A stretch of 64,000 nucleotides of DNA from Myxococcales bacterium (GCA_016707895.1 JADJGV010000010.1:1-64000), one strand, 5' to 3'. Shown: positions 30,010 through 38,665, numbered from the stretch's first letter. Notes: generated by a model not told the origin, from the letters alone. Program-made: numbers and translations.

Positions 30010-31137
30010 ATGCGCAACCACTCCCTCGCGATCGTCACCATCGCCGCGGCGTTGGCCACGGCTTGCACCGACCCACCGCCGGCAGAGCCAGGCACCGCCG
30101 CGTCGCCGCTCGGCGCGTATCGTCCCTTCGGCTTCGCGCGGGTGACCGCGAGCGCCGGGTTCGTCACCCGCTTCAACAGCAGCGGCGGCGCGGTCACCGC
30201 CACCCGCACCGCGGTCGGGCGCTACCGCGTCGACTTCGCCGGCCTGGCCAACCCGGTGAGCAGCGACGGCTCGCGCGGGATCGCCCACGTCACCGCCGAG
30301 GGCAGCGGCAACGTGCGCTGCCGGCTGTTCGACTGGGCCACGGCCACGACGACCGCGGCGATCACCGTCGAGTGCTTCGCGGCCGACGGCGCCGCCGCCG
30401 ACAGCGCTTTCGCGATCATGTACCAGCGCGACATCTGGCCGACGACGCCCAACACGTTCGCCACCCAGGCCGCCTTCACCCGCGTCTCGAGCGCCGGCGC
30501 GGTCCGGTCCGACGAGGACCACAACTCGTCGGGCACCCACAACGTCGTGACCCGCACCGCCACGGGCCGCTACACCGTGCGCATCCCCAACGCGACCAGC
30601 GCCAACGCCAGCATCATCGTCACGCCGCTGGCGGGGACCTTCGCCGGGCCGCTGGTGTGTGGACTGCTGGGTTGGAGCGGTGATACCGGCACCGTCGAGT
30701 GCCGCAGCCACACGGGCGTGGTGGTCAACAACCCCTTCACGCTCACCTACGCCGCGACCGGGCCGTCGATGGAGCAGCAGGGCGGCCACGGCCTGTTCGA
30801 CGGCACCGCGCTGGTCCCCGCCGTGTCGTGGGCGCTGGGCAAGTACGCCTGGTGCTCACCGGCGACGATCACCGGCAGCCGCAGCGGCTCGCTGGCCTCG
30901 ATCACGGTCGCCGGCGACCTCGGCGCCTGGGACGGCGGCGCGTTCCTCCGCGCCTCCTTCGCGACGCGGCAAGGCGGCGCCGGCTACTGCAAGGTCGAGG
31001 CGCTCACCGCGTCCGGCCTCGCGCCGTCGTCGACGGCGACCACCACCGTGCGCTGCTACACGTCGACCGGCGCGGTGGTCGCCGCACCCGTGTTCCGCTT
31101 CGTCCACACCACCAGCGATCCGTCCGGGCCCTGCTGA
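30010..31137 (+). CDS. Repeat-containing lipoprotein, unknown function
   Basis: A 375-residue lipoprotein (signal ending ALATAC). The mature protein is a tandem of about three beta-rich units of 80-100 residues that share AFTRVSSAGAV/FARVTASAGFV openings, a TATGRYTV/TAVGRYRV strand and a CxxxxW/CRLFDW-type Cys segment. It looks like a repeated beta-sandwich or propeller exposed outside the membrane. No enzyme motif seen. Its 5' end lies just after a Uma2 remnant in opposite orientation. Confidence 0.72.
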   Translation: MRNHSLAIVTIAAALATACTDPPPAEPGTAASPLGAYRPFGFARVTASAGFVTRFNSSGGAVTATRTAVGRYRVDFAGLANPVSSDGSRGIAHVTAEGSGNVRCRLFDWATATTTAAITVECFAADGAAADSAFAIMYQRDIWPTTPNTFATQAAFTRVSSAGAVRSDEDHNSSGTHNVVTRTATGRYTVRIPNATSANASIIVTPLAGTFAGPLVCGLLGWSGDTGTVECRSHTGVVVNNPFTLTYAATGPSMEQQGGHGLFDGTALVPAVSWALGKYAWCSPATITGSRSGSLASITVAGDLGAWDGGAFLRASFATRQGGAGYCKVEALTASGLAPSSTATTTVRCYTSTGAVVAAPVFRFVHTTSDPSGPC

Positions 31138-31185
31138 GCGCGCCGGCCGCGCCGCCGTCCAGCGGGCCCACGCCGATGCCGGCCG

Positions 31186-31743
31186 CTACGCGTCGCGCAG
31201 CAGCTCGGCCAGGGTGAGCGGCGGCAGGCCCAGCCCCGCCGGCGCCACCGCCGCGTCGGCCGCGTGCGTGGTGATCGACGTCCACGCGCCGGCCGTGCGC
31301 TCGCGGTGCACGACCACCACGCCGCGCACCAGATCGATCACCCAGTACTCGTCGACCGCGCTCTCGGCGTACAGCGCCGCCTTGGCGCCGAGGTCGTAGT
31401 CCACGGAGGTGTCGGCCACCTCGATCACCAGCGCCGCCGCCGCAGGGTGCGCGTCGCGGTACGGCCGCCGCGCGACGACCGCCAGGTCGGGCTCCGGCTC
31501 CGACTCGTCCGCGCACGCCAGCGGCTGCTGACAGCGGACCATGAACTCCGGCGCCAGCCGCGCCATCAAGCGCTCCTGCAGGACCGTGACCACCGCGCTG
31601 TGCGCGCTGCCGATCGGACTCATCGCCACCAACTCCCCCCGGATCAGCTCCACGTGCTCGCCGCGGAACAACCCCGCCATCACCATCCGGTCGTACTCGT
31701 CGCGCCGCAGCTTCCGCCGCGCCCGACCATCGAGTGCCACCAT
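31186..31743 (-). CDS. Uma2 family PD-(D/E)XK-like protein
   Basis: A 185-residue protein with the Uma2/DUF820 fold: GEHVELIRGELVAMSP, SEPEPDLAVV, LVIEVADTSVDYDLGAKAALYA and the EYWVIDLV strand, giving the Asp-Glu-x-Lys arrangement of restriction-like nucleases. Uma2 proteins are very common in cyanobacteria and myxobacteria; their nuclease activity and role are unproven. TAGCCT ends six nt before ATG 31743. Flanked on both sides by fragments of itself. Confidence 0.87.
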   Translation of the reverse strand: MVALDGRARRKLRRDEYDRMVMAGLFRGEHVELIRGELVAMSPIGSAHSAVVTVLQERLMARLAPEFMVRCQQPLACADESEPEPDLAVVARRPYRDAHPAAAALVIEVADTSVDYDLGAKAALYAESAVDEYWVIDLVRGVVVVHRERTAGAWTSITTHAADAAVAPAGLGLPPLTLAELLRDA

Positions 31744-31785
31744 GGACTCAGGCTAGCAGCGCTGCACGCGGCGGCCAAGACGCGG

Positions 31786-31900
31786 CTACGCGTCGCGCAG
31801 CAACTCGGCCAGGGTGAGCGGCGGCAGGCCCAGCCCCTCCGGCGCCACCACCGCGTCGGCAGCGTGCGTGGCGATCGACGCCCAGGCGCCGGTCCACCGG
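31786..31900 (-). pseudogene. Uma2-family C-terminal remnant
   Basis: Last 38 or so codons of a Uma2 gene (ending LGLPPLTLAELLRDA and stop), nearly identical in DNA to the 3' end of the intact copy 600 bp away. The upstream part is missing and a stop-bearing unrelated sequence precedes it. The 100 bp beyond it (31901-32002) hold nothing recognised. Confidence 0.7.
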
Positions 31901-32002
31901 ACCCGGGTGCGCTGAGCGAGGCAGATCGGCGCGGCCGGTGTTCGGTTGCGTCGGCACGGCGGTAGCCGACAGCGCCGTCCGCGCCGGACGCCCCCGATCG
32001 GC

Positions 32003-32506
32003 TCACTCGGCCGCGGCGCGGACGAAGCGCCAGGTGGTGCGCGCGTGGGTCCCGTCGGGGGCGAGGTAGTCCTCGACGCGCTCGAAGCGGTCGGGGCCGA
32101 GCGTGAAGGTCAGCTCGACCAGGCGCGCCTCGTCGGGATCGAGGTCGGTGGTGTCGGCCTCGGCGAAGCGGAGCTGGTGCGCGGCGATCGCGGTGGCGCG
32201 CAGGCGCGGCTGGTTGCCCTGGGCGCAGTAGTGGGTCGCGACCAGGCCGTCGTGGTCGGGGTGGTACAGCGTCATCGTCGCGCGCTCGGGGCGGCCGAAG
32301 GTCTCGGCCAGCGCGCTGGCGCCGGAGATCGGGCGGAACACCACGTCGACCGCGCCGCCGGCGGCGGTGGTGCCGTGCCACGCGCCGGTCAGCGCGTCGC
32401 GGAACCGCGGCCACGCGTCGGGGGCGTGGGCCCAGCGGTCGGTCGTCACGGGCGCGCGCGTGGCGGGCGCACAGCCGACGAGGAGGACGAGGACGAGCGC
32501 GCGCAC
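32003..32506 (-). CDS. Lipoprotein resembling DUF1579-type beta-barrel proteins
   Basis: A 167-residue lipoprotein from GTG at 32506 (VRALVLVLLVGC). The mature part has TGAWHGT, a central TMTLYHPDHDGLVATHYCAQGNQPRL and a final TTWRFVR, a pattern found in small lipocalin-like proteins annotated DUF1579 or similar. Ligand unknown. The GTG start is the first codon giving a complete lipobox signal. Divergent from the extensin-like gene. Confidence 0.65.
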   Translation of the reverse strand: MRALVLVLLVGCAPATRAPVTTDRWAHAPDAWPRFRDALTGAWHGTTAAGGAVDVVFRPISGASALAETFGRPERATMTLYHPDHDGLVATHYCAQGNQPRLRATAIAAHQLRFAEADTTDLDPDEARLVELTFTLGPDRFERVEDYLAPDGTHARTTWRFVRAAAE

Positions 32507-32584
32507 CGGGCGAGAACCGCGGCCCCGTGCCTGGTATTCCGCGCGCTCGCGTCGCCGGCGCGCCGCTGCTAGGCTGGCCGACCC

Positions 32585-33328
32585 GTGCGGCGCTGGCTCC
32601 TCGCTCTGATCGCGGTCGCGCTGTGCGCGCAGAGCGCCGACGCGCGGCCGCACAAGAAGCGCAAGGGCAAGCGGCACCGGTGGCGGACGCCGACGGCGCA
32701 GCTGTACCCGGCGCCCAGCGATCCGATGGCGACGCCGGCGGTGCGCTACGGCGCGCTGACGCCCGACGCGTGCATGGCCGAGCTGACCGCGCGGCAGATC
32801 CCGTTCGTCGCCGAGACCGCCGACGGCGTCGCGATGCCGGTGCGGCTGCAGGGGCCGCTGCGCGGCGTCGCGTTCCACGGCGGCGGGCCCGAGGCCGATC
32901 GCGCGACCAGCCCCCACGAGATCGCCGACTGCCGTTTGGTGCTGGCGCTCGACGACCTGGCGCAGCTCCTGGCCGCCCACGACGTGGTCGAGGTGATCCA
33001 CTACTCGATGTACCGCCGGCCGCGCGCCGGCAAATCGTCGGAGCACAACGCCGGCATGGCGATCGACGTCGGCCGCCTGCGCCTGGCCGACGGCACGACG
33101 CTGTCGGTGCTCGACGACTACCACGGCCGGATCGGCGCCCCGAGCTGCGGCAAGCGCGCGCGGCCGCGCCGCCCGACCGCCAGGACCACGGCGCTGCGCG
33201 CGATCGTGTGCGAGGTGGCCGCGCAGTACCTGTTCAACGTCGTGCTGACGCCCAACTTCAACCGTCCGCACCGCAACCACGTGCACCTCGACCTCACCGC
33301 CGGCAAGCGCTGGTTCATCGTGCGCTGA
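32585..33328 (+). CDS. Extensin-like family secreted peptidase
   Basis: A 247-residue exported protein (signal to about residue 20, then a Lys/Arg-rich stretch). The extensin-like C-terminal domain shows the M15-type zinc ligands SSEHNAGMAIDVG (His and Asp) and RNHVHLDLT (HxH). Proteins of this family are predicted D,D- or L,D-peptidases acting on peptidoglycan. GTG at 32585 follows TAGGCT by nine nt. Monocistronic. Confidence 0.82.
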   Translation: MRRWLLALIAVALCAQSADARPHKKRKGKRHRWRTPTAQLYPAPSDPMATPAVRYGALTPDACMAELTARQIPFVAETADGVAMPVRLQGPLRGVAFHGGGPEADRATSPHEIADCRLVLALDDLAQLLAAHDVVEVIHYSMYRRPRAGKSSEHNAGMAIDVGRLRLADGTTLSVLDDYHGRIGAPSCGKRARPRRPTARTTALRAIVCEVAAQYLFNVVLTPNFNRPHRNHVHLDLTAGKRWFIVR

Positions 33329-33386
33329 CCGTGCCGGGACGAGCGGGGCGCGCACGCCGCCCCGGATCGATGGCTGTTCGGTTTCA

Positions 33387-33401
33387 CTTGACGACGTTAA
33401 G
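33387..33401 (+). promoter_or_regulatory. Candidate operator of the TetR-MAPEG operon
   Basis: Fifteen-base near-perfect palindrome CTTGACGACGTTAAG (one mismatch pair) 23 bp before the tetR start. It contains a TTGACG that could be the -35 element, so repressor binding would block the promoter. Autoregulation by the adjacent TetR protein is inference. Confidence 0.5.
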
Positions 33402-33424
33402 CAAACGCGACTACCGTCAATCTC

Positions 33425-34078
33425 ATGGCCGCGCCCGCGCGCACCCGCCTCCGCCAGCGCCGCCGCGACGGCTCGCGCGCGGAGATCCTCGACGCGACCC
33501 GCGCGGTGCTGGCGCGCGGCGGGGTCGCGGGCCTCACGCTCGACGCCGTGGCCCGCGAGCTGGGCGTCACCAAGCAGGCCCTCTACCACTACTTCGGCTC
33601 CAAGGACGCGCTGCTGTTCGAGGTGGTCCTCGCCGAGAGCGCGGCGGCGGCGGCGGCGGTCGAGGCCGGGTGCGTCGCGGCCCCCGACGGCGTGGCCGCG
33701 CTCGAGGCCGTGATCCGCGGCTACGTCGGCTACTACGCGCCGCGCCTCGACAGCTACCGGCTGGTGACGATGCACGTGCAGCAGGCCGACGTCGCGGCCG
33801 CCGATCCGGCGCTGCTGGCGCGGATCCGCCCGCTCAACGAGCAGCTGTTCGGCCTGGCCGGGGCCCGGCTCCACGCCGGTCGGCCCCGCGGCCGCCGCGC
33901 CGATCCCCTCGCCGCGCGCCGGCTGGCGTTCGCCGCGCACGTCGCGGCCCACGGCCTCCTGGCGATGAAGGCGCTGGTCGAGCGCTTCCACGATCCGCTG
34001 CGCTACCGCGACGACGAGCTGGTCGACGAGCTGTGCCGGACGTTCCGCGCCCGCGCGACCCAGGAGGGCTACGCATGA
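33425..34078 (+). CDS. TetR family transcriptional regulator
   Basis: A 217-residue regulator with the N-terminal helix-turn-helix of TetR proteins (RAEILDATRAVLARGGVAGL, then ELGVTKQALYHYFGSKDALL) and a helical ligand domain. The stop overlaps the ATG of the MAPEG gene, making that membrane protein the likely target, together with the regulator's own promoter. Inducer unknown. Confidence 0.9.
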   Translation: MAAPARTRLRQRRRDGSRAEILDATRAVLARGGVAGLTLDAVARELGVTKQALYHYFGSKDALLFEVVLAESAAAAAAVEAGCVAAPDGVAALEAVIRGYVGYYAPRLDSYRLVTMHVQQADVAAADPALLARIRPLNEQLFGLAGARLHAGRPRGRRADPLAARRLAFAAHVAAHGLLAMKALVERFHDPLRYRDDELVDELCRTFRARATQEGYA

Positions 34079-34542
34079 CGACGCTGTCGCTCCACGATCC
34101 GCTGTTCCGCGTCTACGCGATCGCCGCGGCGATCATGATCATCAAGATGGCGTCGATGGCGTGGCTGACCGTGTACCGCATGACCAAGGTCAAGGCCGGC
34201 TTCCGCAGCCCCGAGGACGCGCGGCGCTCGCCGTACAACCCGGCGCCCGCCGGCGACCAGCTCGCGCCCAACGAGTACGTCGAGCGCGCCCGCCGCATCC
34301 ACCAGAACGACGGCGAGAACGTGCCGCTGTTCCTGGCCGCCGGCCTGTTGTTCGTCATCGCCGCGCCGCCGCTGTGGGCGGCGCAGCTGGCGCTCTACGG
34401 CTACGCCGCCACCCGCCTCTTGCACTTCGCCGCGTACCTGACCGCGCAGCTGCACGACGTCCGCGCCGCGCTGTGGACGCCGGGCTCGCTGGCGATCCTC
34501 GGCATGGCCGGGTACGTGCTGGCGCGCGCGGTCGACGGCTGA
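34075..34542 (+). CDS. MAPEG family membrane protein
   Basis: A 155-residue protein with four membrane helices and MAPEG signatures (RVYAIAAAIMIIKM, NDGENVPLFLAAGLLF, LLHFAAYL). The family includes microsomal glutathione S-transferase 1-like detoxification enzymes; ERARRIHQNDGEN matches the glutathione-binding region. Coupled to tetR by an ATGA overlap, which fits a xenobiotic or lipid-peroxide response. Enzyme activity is inferred. Confidence 0.85.
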   Translation: MTTLSLHDPLFRVYAIAAAIMIIKMASMAWLTVYRMTKVKAGFRSPEDARRSPYNPAPAGDQLAPNEYVERARRIHQNDGENVPLFLAAGLLFVIAAPPLWAAQLALYGYAATRLLHFAAYLTAQLHDVRAALWTPGSLAILGMAGYVLARAVDG

Positions 34543-34572
34543 TCGACGCGGCCGCCGCGCCACGTGTGCTAG

Positions 34573-35787
34573 CTAGCTGCGGCGCCGACGCCCACGACGA
34601 CCGGTGGCGGGCGCGCCCCACGCCTGCGCCAGCGCCGCGAGCCGCTCGGGGACCGCGAGCCCGCGCCCTTCGAGCGCGCGCACCGCCTCGGCGAACCCGC
34701 GGTGGCGAGCGTCGAGCGCGCTCAGCTCGAGCAGGTCGGCCTGCCGCTCGAGCAGCACCAGCAGCGCCGGCAGGCTGGGGCGGACCAGCGCGGCCTGGTC
34801 GGCCTCGAGCGCCTCGGTGAGCAGCACCAGCAGGCCGGGCGGGACGTGCCGCTCGTCGGTGAGCGCCGCGGCGACCTCGGCCTCGAGCGCGGCCCAGCGC
34901 TTGGCCAGCGGCAGCGGCGTGAGCACCACCTCGGCGCCCAGCCAGCGCCGGGTCGCGTGCGCGGGCGGCGGCGGCGCGGCGGGGGGCGGTGGCTCGGCGG
35001 CGGGGGGCGGTGGCGCCGCGGCGGCCGGCGGCGACACAGCGGCGGGCGGCGATGGCGCCACGGCGCGCGGCTCGACCGGCGCGGCGACCGGCGCGCGGGC
35101 GGCAGGCCGGGCCGGCGGCGCGTCGCGCGGGATGACGGTGGCCTCGGCGCGCGGACCGACCCGCGGCAGCGGCGCCGCCTCGCGCAGCTGCTCGGCGAAG
35201 CCGGCGGCCACCAGCATCCCGTCCCACGATCCGAAGTGGCGCCGCACCGCGGCCACCATCTCCGGCGCGGCCTCGTCGCGCCGCAGCTCGAGCGGCGTGC
35301 GCGGCACCGACCCGCGGCGCGTCACCACGTCCTGGATCCACGCGACCACCGCCTCCGCGGGCGGGCGCTCGATCACCAGCTCGACGCCGGCCATCTCCAG
35401 CGTGCGCGCCCACGAGCCGAAGTGGACCCGCCCGGCGGCGAGCATGCGCCGCGGCGTCGGATCCGGGCCGGCGCTGATCCAGCCGCTCTTCAGCGAGGTC
35501 CCGGCCGCCGCGAGGTCGCGCACCCACGCCAGCACCTCGGCCGGCGTCGGCGTCGGCGGGGCGGTGCGCCCGCGCGGCGGCAGCTCGAGGCCCGCCGCGA
35601 TCAGCATCGCCCGCCAGGTCCCGAAGTGGCGCCGCGCCGCGCCCACCATGCGCCGCTCGGCGGGATCGGGATCGACCGTGAGCTCGACGGTCCGCAGCGT
35701 CGCGCCGCGCTGCGCGCGGGCCCGCGCCCACGCCAGCACCGCGTCGGCGTCGACCTCGGTCGCTCCTCCCTGTGGTTGCCAGGCCAT
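34573..35787 (-). CDS. Protein with homing-endonuclease-associated repeats
   Basis: A 404-residue protein. Residues about 10-185 hold three repeats of 55-60 residues, each ending HFGTWRAMLIAAGL / HFGSWARTLEMAGV / HFGSWDGMLVAAGF, the pattern of the HNH/homing-endonuclease-associated DNA-binding repeat. A long Pro/Ala linker (about 215-275) follows, then a helical C-terminal domain without nuclease motifs, ending in a basic Arg tail. No catalytic domain is visible. Likely binds DNA; biological role unknown. TAGGCT ends nine nt before the ATG. Confidence 0.7.
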   Translation of the reverse strand: MAWQPQGGATEVDADAVLAWARARAQRGATLRTVELTVDPDPAERRMVGAARRHFGTWRAMLIAAGLELPPRGRTAPPTPTPAEVLAWVRDLAAAGTSLKSGWISAGPDPTPRRMLAAGRVHFGSWARTLEMAGVELVIERPPAEAVVAWIQDVVTRRGSVPRTPLELRRDEAAPEMVAAVRRHFGSWDGMLVAAGFAEQLREAAPLPRVGPRAEATVIPRDAPPARPAARAPVAAPVEPRAVAPSPPAAVSPPAAAAPPPPAAEPPPPAAPPPPAHATRRWLGAEVVLTPLPLAKRWAALEAEVAAALTDERHVPPGLLVLLTEALEADQAALVRPSLPALLVLLERQADLLELSALDARHRGFAEAVRALEGRGLAVPERLAALAQAWGAPATGRRGRRRRS

Positions 35788-35860
35788 CCGCCTGGGAGCC
35801 TAGCGCGGACCCGGCCGCGCGTCGCGCGATCCCCGCCCGGCGCGCCGCGGGCGCCCGCGG

Positions 35861-37627
35861 TCACCGCCGCGCGCCGTCGAGGAAGCGGCCGGTGCGCCGC
35901 TGGCCGAGGTGCGGCAACGGGCGGGCGTCGTCGACCACCAGGTCGCCGGCGATCAGCACCTGGCGGACGGCGTCGCCGTCGTTGACCAGCCGCTCGAAGC
36001 CGGCCAGGCCCGGGAACGGCGCGAACCGCAGCTGATCGAGGCGCGCGTCGAGCCGGGCCGGGTCGATCACCACGACGTCGGCCCGCGCGCCCTCGCGCAG
36101 GTGGCCGGCGTCGAGCCCATACCAGTCGGCGAGCTCGCCGGTCAGGCGGTGCACCGCCCGCTCGATCGGCATGATCGGCGCGCCGGCCGCGGCGGCGTCG
36201 CGCACCTGCTTCAGCATGCGCAACCCGAAGTTGTAGAAGGCCATGTTGCGCAGGTGCGCGCCGGAGTCGGCGAAGCTCATCTGGGTGTCGCGGTGGCGCA
36301 TGATCTTGGCCAGCGTCGCCGGGCGATCGTTGGCCAGGCAGGTGTGCCAGCGCAGCGCGCGATCGTGCTCGATCATCAGGTCGAGGAAGGTGTCGACCGG
36401 ATCGGCGCCGCGCGCGGCGGCCACCTGGGCGAAGGTCTTGCCGATCAGCGCGGGGTCGGGCGCGTCGAGGATCACCGCGTCGCCGAGGTCGCGGTGCCAG
36501 ACCCGCGGCGACAGCCTCTTGCGCAGCTCCTTGCGGAAGGTCGCGCGGTAGGCGGGCGTCGCCAGCAGCGCCTGGCGCTTGGCCAGATCGTAGGCGAGGT
36601 CGCGCACCGCCTGCCCCGCCGGGAACTCCTCGAACAGCACCGAGTCCATGCCGTCGTAGTAGACGTCGAACGGCACCGGCGGCGACTGCCACTTGAAGTC
36701 GCCGCGCAGCGCGCGGTTGGTCAGCCACGCCACCGCCGACGCCAGGCCGCGCACGTAGCGATCGGCCTTGAGATCCATCATCGCGATCACGGTGGTGCGC
36801 AAGCGCTTGCGGAACAGCCCGGCCGACGCCAGCGCGATGCCGAGGATGTTGACCCGGGTGACCAGGTTGGGCGCGGTCTGGTGGATCGCGCCGCGGCGCC
36901 GCAGGATCGCCTGCAGCGCGCGCCGCTCGCGGCCCCGCGCGTAGAACGACGGCAGCGAGCGCGACCACGCGCGGTCGCCGTCGAGCCGATCCCACGGGTT
37001 GGTCATCGCCGACATGCCGAGGAAGCCGGCGTCGAGGCCGGCCTCGAGCAGCCGCGCCATCGTCGCCAGCTCGGCGGCGGTGGGCGCGCGGCCGTCGACC
37101 GACCCGGCGAGGCCCATCGCCCGCGCCCGCAGGTCGCTGTGGCCAAGGAAGCTGGCGACGTTGGGGCCCAGCGGGTGCGCGTCGATCCACCGCCGGTAGC
37201 CGGCGGGATCGTCCCAGGTCTTCACCTCGCGGAGCAGCGGCAGCACCATCTCCCGCGGCACCGCCTCGACCCGGGTGAACAGATCGGCGCAGTCCTCGGG
37301 CGGCGCCGCGACGAACGAGATCGAGCACGAGCCGACCACCACGGTGGTGACGCCGTGGCGCACCGACTCGGCCAGCCCCGGCGCCAGCGCCACCTCGGCG
37401 TCGTAGTGGGTGTGGGTGTCGAGGAAGCCCGGCGTCACCCAGCAGCCGGCGGCGTCGATGACCCGCGCGTCGGCGACCTCGCCCAGCTGGCCGCGCGGCG
37501 CGATCCGCACGATCCGCTCACCCTCGATCAACAGGTCGGCCTCGCGGGCCGGCGCGCCGGCGCCGTCGAACACCAGCCCGCCCCGGATGACGACGCGCGC
37601 GGGCGTGGCGGTGACGGCGGCGGACAT
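35861..37627 (-). CDS. Amidohydrolase, N-acyl-D-amino-acid deacylase type
   Basis: A 588-residue amidohydrolase. Metal-binding HTHYD follows the beta-sandwich start (VVIRGGLVFDGAGAP), VVGSCSIS contains a Cys typical of D-aminoacylases, and SFADSGAHLRN provides the late Asp/His. The C-terminal return of the sandwich is complete (VVIDPARLDA, VLIAGDLVVDD). Family members release free D-amino acids from N-acyl derivatives; the substrate here is not determined. TACACT ends eight nt before ATG 37627. Monocistronic. Confidence 0.83.
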   Translation of the reverse strand: MSAAVTATPARVVIRGGLVFDGAGAPAREADLLIEGERIVRIAPRGQLGEVADARVIDAAGCWVTPGFLDTHTHYDAEVALAPGLAESVRHGVTTVVVGSCSISFVAAPPEDCADLFTRVEAVPREMVLPLLREVKTWDDPAGYRRWIDAHPLGPNVASFLGHSDLRARAMGLAGSVDGRAPTAAELATMARLLEAGLDAGFLGMSAMTNPWDRLDGDRAWSRSLPSFYARGRERRALQAILRRRGAIHQTAPNLVTRVNILGIALASAGLFRKRLRTTVIAMMDLKADRYVRGLASAVAWLTNRALRGDFKWQSPPVPFDVYYDGMDSVLFEEFPAGQAVRDLAYDLAKRQALLATPAYRATFRKELRKRLSPRVWHRDLGDAVILDAPDPALIGKTFAQVAAARGADPVDTFLDLMIEHDRALRWHTCLANDRPATLAKIMRHRDTQMSFADSGAHLRNMAFYNFGLRMLKQVRDAAAAGAPIMPIERAVHRLTGELADWYGLDAGHLREGARADVVVIDPARLDARLDQLRFAPFPGLAGFERLVNDGDAVRQVLIAGDLVVDDARPLPHLGQRRTGRFLDGARR

Positions 37628-37674
37628 CGTCGACCAGTGTAGCGCCGGCGCGCCGCGGCGCCGAGCCCGCGGCC

Positions 37675-38037
37675 TCAGCCGTTCGCCGGCAGCGCCGCCA
37701 GCTCCTTGGTCAGCAGCTCCTCGAGGTGGCGGATGTTCTGGTAGGCCAGGCAGCGCGTGCCCTGGACGTCGAACCGCAGCTCCTTGACGTCGCGCACCAC
37801 CAGGATCGTCGGGCGGGCCCGGCCCCAGGCGTAGCCGACCTCGAGGTAGACGTTGGGGTTGGCCAGCGACAGATCGGCGATGACCACCCGGGCCGAGTCG
37901 ATGCGCTCGCGGATGCGCTCGATGATGAGCCCGCTGAACACCGCCTGATCGACCCGCTCGCACAGGAGCCCCGCCGCCTTGACCGGCCCGGCGATGCCGT
38001 AGTGGTAGACGTCGTCGAGCTCAGGCGCGAACGGCAT
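37675..38037 (-). CDS. TIR/nucleoside-deoxyribosyltransferase-like domain protein (probably 3' part of a frameshifted gene)
   Basis: A 120-residue Rossmann-like domain: MPFAPELDDVYHYGI, GLIIERIRERIDSARVVIAD, NPNVYLEVGYAWG (with the candidate catalytic Glu) and LRFDVQGTRCLAYQ. This family is related to TIR and nucleoside 2'-deoxyribosyltransferase folds and often occurs in nucleotide-signalling or defence contexts. Family members normally begin FVxMPF; here the matching residues AFVA lie upstream of the ATG in the same frame, within the end of the neighbouring ORF. The start is therefore suspect and the two ORFs are probably one gene. Confidence 0.7.
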   Translation of the reverse strand: MPFAPELDDVYHYGIAGPVKAAGLLCERVDQAVFSGLIIERIRERIDSARVVIADLSLANPNVYLEVGYAWGRARPTILVVRDVKELRFDVQGTRCLAYQNIRHLEELLTKELAALPANG

Positions 38038-38665
38038 CGCGACGAAGGCGTGGGGCGGCCAGCGACGCCGCGCCGGCGCTGGCCAGCGGCGCGGCCTGGC
38101 GAAAGCCGGCGCTGCGCTCGATGCGGAAACCGCCGGCGTGGACCACGACGCCCAGCGTGCTGGCCAGGCCCGAGGTCAAGGCCGCGCGCAGCCGCTGGGC
38201 CCGGGCCGGCCGGCTCTCGACGACGATCACCTCGGTCAGCGCGCCGCCCAGGCCGCGCTGGAAGCCGTCGACCAGGCCGCCGACCAGCGCCAGCACCGCC
38301 TCGCTCTCGTCGAGGCCCGCCTGCACGCCGTGCACCGTGGTCGCCAGCGTGCGCGCGCCCTCGGCCTGGGCCACCAGCAGCATGCGCGCGGCCAGGAGCC
38401 GCAGCTCGTGGTAGCGCAGATCGCCCAGCCGCACGGTGCCCAGGAACGCGGCCCGCGGCGCGGCCAGCGCGCCGTTGGTCGTCACCACGCGGACGTCGCC
38501 GCTGGGCACCGCGAACAGCGCCTCGCTCAGGCCGGCGTGCTTGGTCAGCCGGTCGACCGCCGCCAGGTCGGCGCCGTAGAAGCTCTGCGCGTGCTTGAAG
38601 CACGCCAGCTCGACGTTCGTCGCCAGCAGATCTCCCTCGACCACCCGGATGTCGATGTGCGCCAT
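38021..38665 (-). CDS. Macro/M17-N-like domain protein (probably 5' part of the same gene)
   Basis: A 214-residue alpha/beta protein (IDIRVVEGDLLATNVELACF, VRLGDLRYHELRLLAARMLLVAQ, ALTEVIVVES) that resembles the macro-like N-terminal domain of M17 leucyl aminopeptidases; the match is by pattern only. The last 15 residues turn Arg-rich immediately after SLAAP, whereas the next frame continues SLAAP-HAFVAMPF into the TIR-like domain. GATACT ends seven nt before ATG 38665. If the frames are joined, the product is a two-domain protein of about 330 residues. Confidence 0.6.
   Translation of the reverse strand: MAHIDIRVVEGDLLATNVELACFKHAQSFYGADLAAVDRLTKHAGLSEALFAVPSGDVRVVTTNGALAAPRAAFLGTVRLGDLRYHELRLLAARMLLVAQAEGARTLATTVHGVQAGLDESEAVLALVGGLVDGFQRGLGGALTEVIVVESRPARAQRLRAALTSGLASTLGVVVHAGGFRIERSAGFRQAAPLASAGAASLAAPRLRRDAVRA

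Noticed and set aside
29773..31900. Insertion sequence or transposon carrying Uma2
   Set aside because: No transposase, terminal inverted repeats or target-site duplication could be seen around the copies.
37675..38665. Confirmed antiphage system
   Set aside because: There is no neighbouring defence gene, integrase or mobile element; only the fold combination suggests it, so it is kept as a hypothesis.
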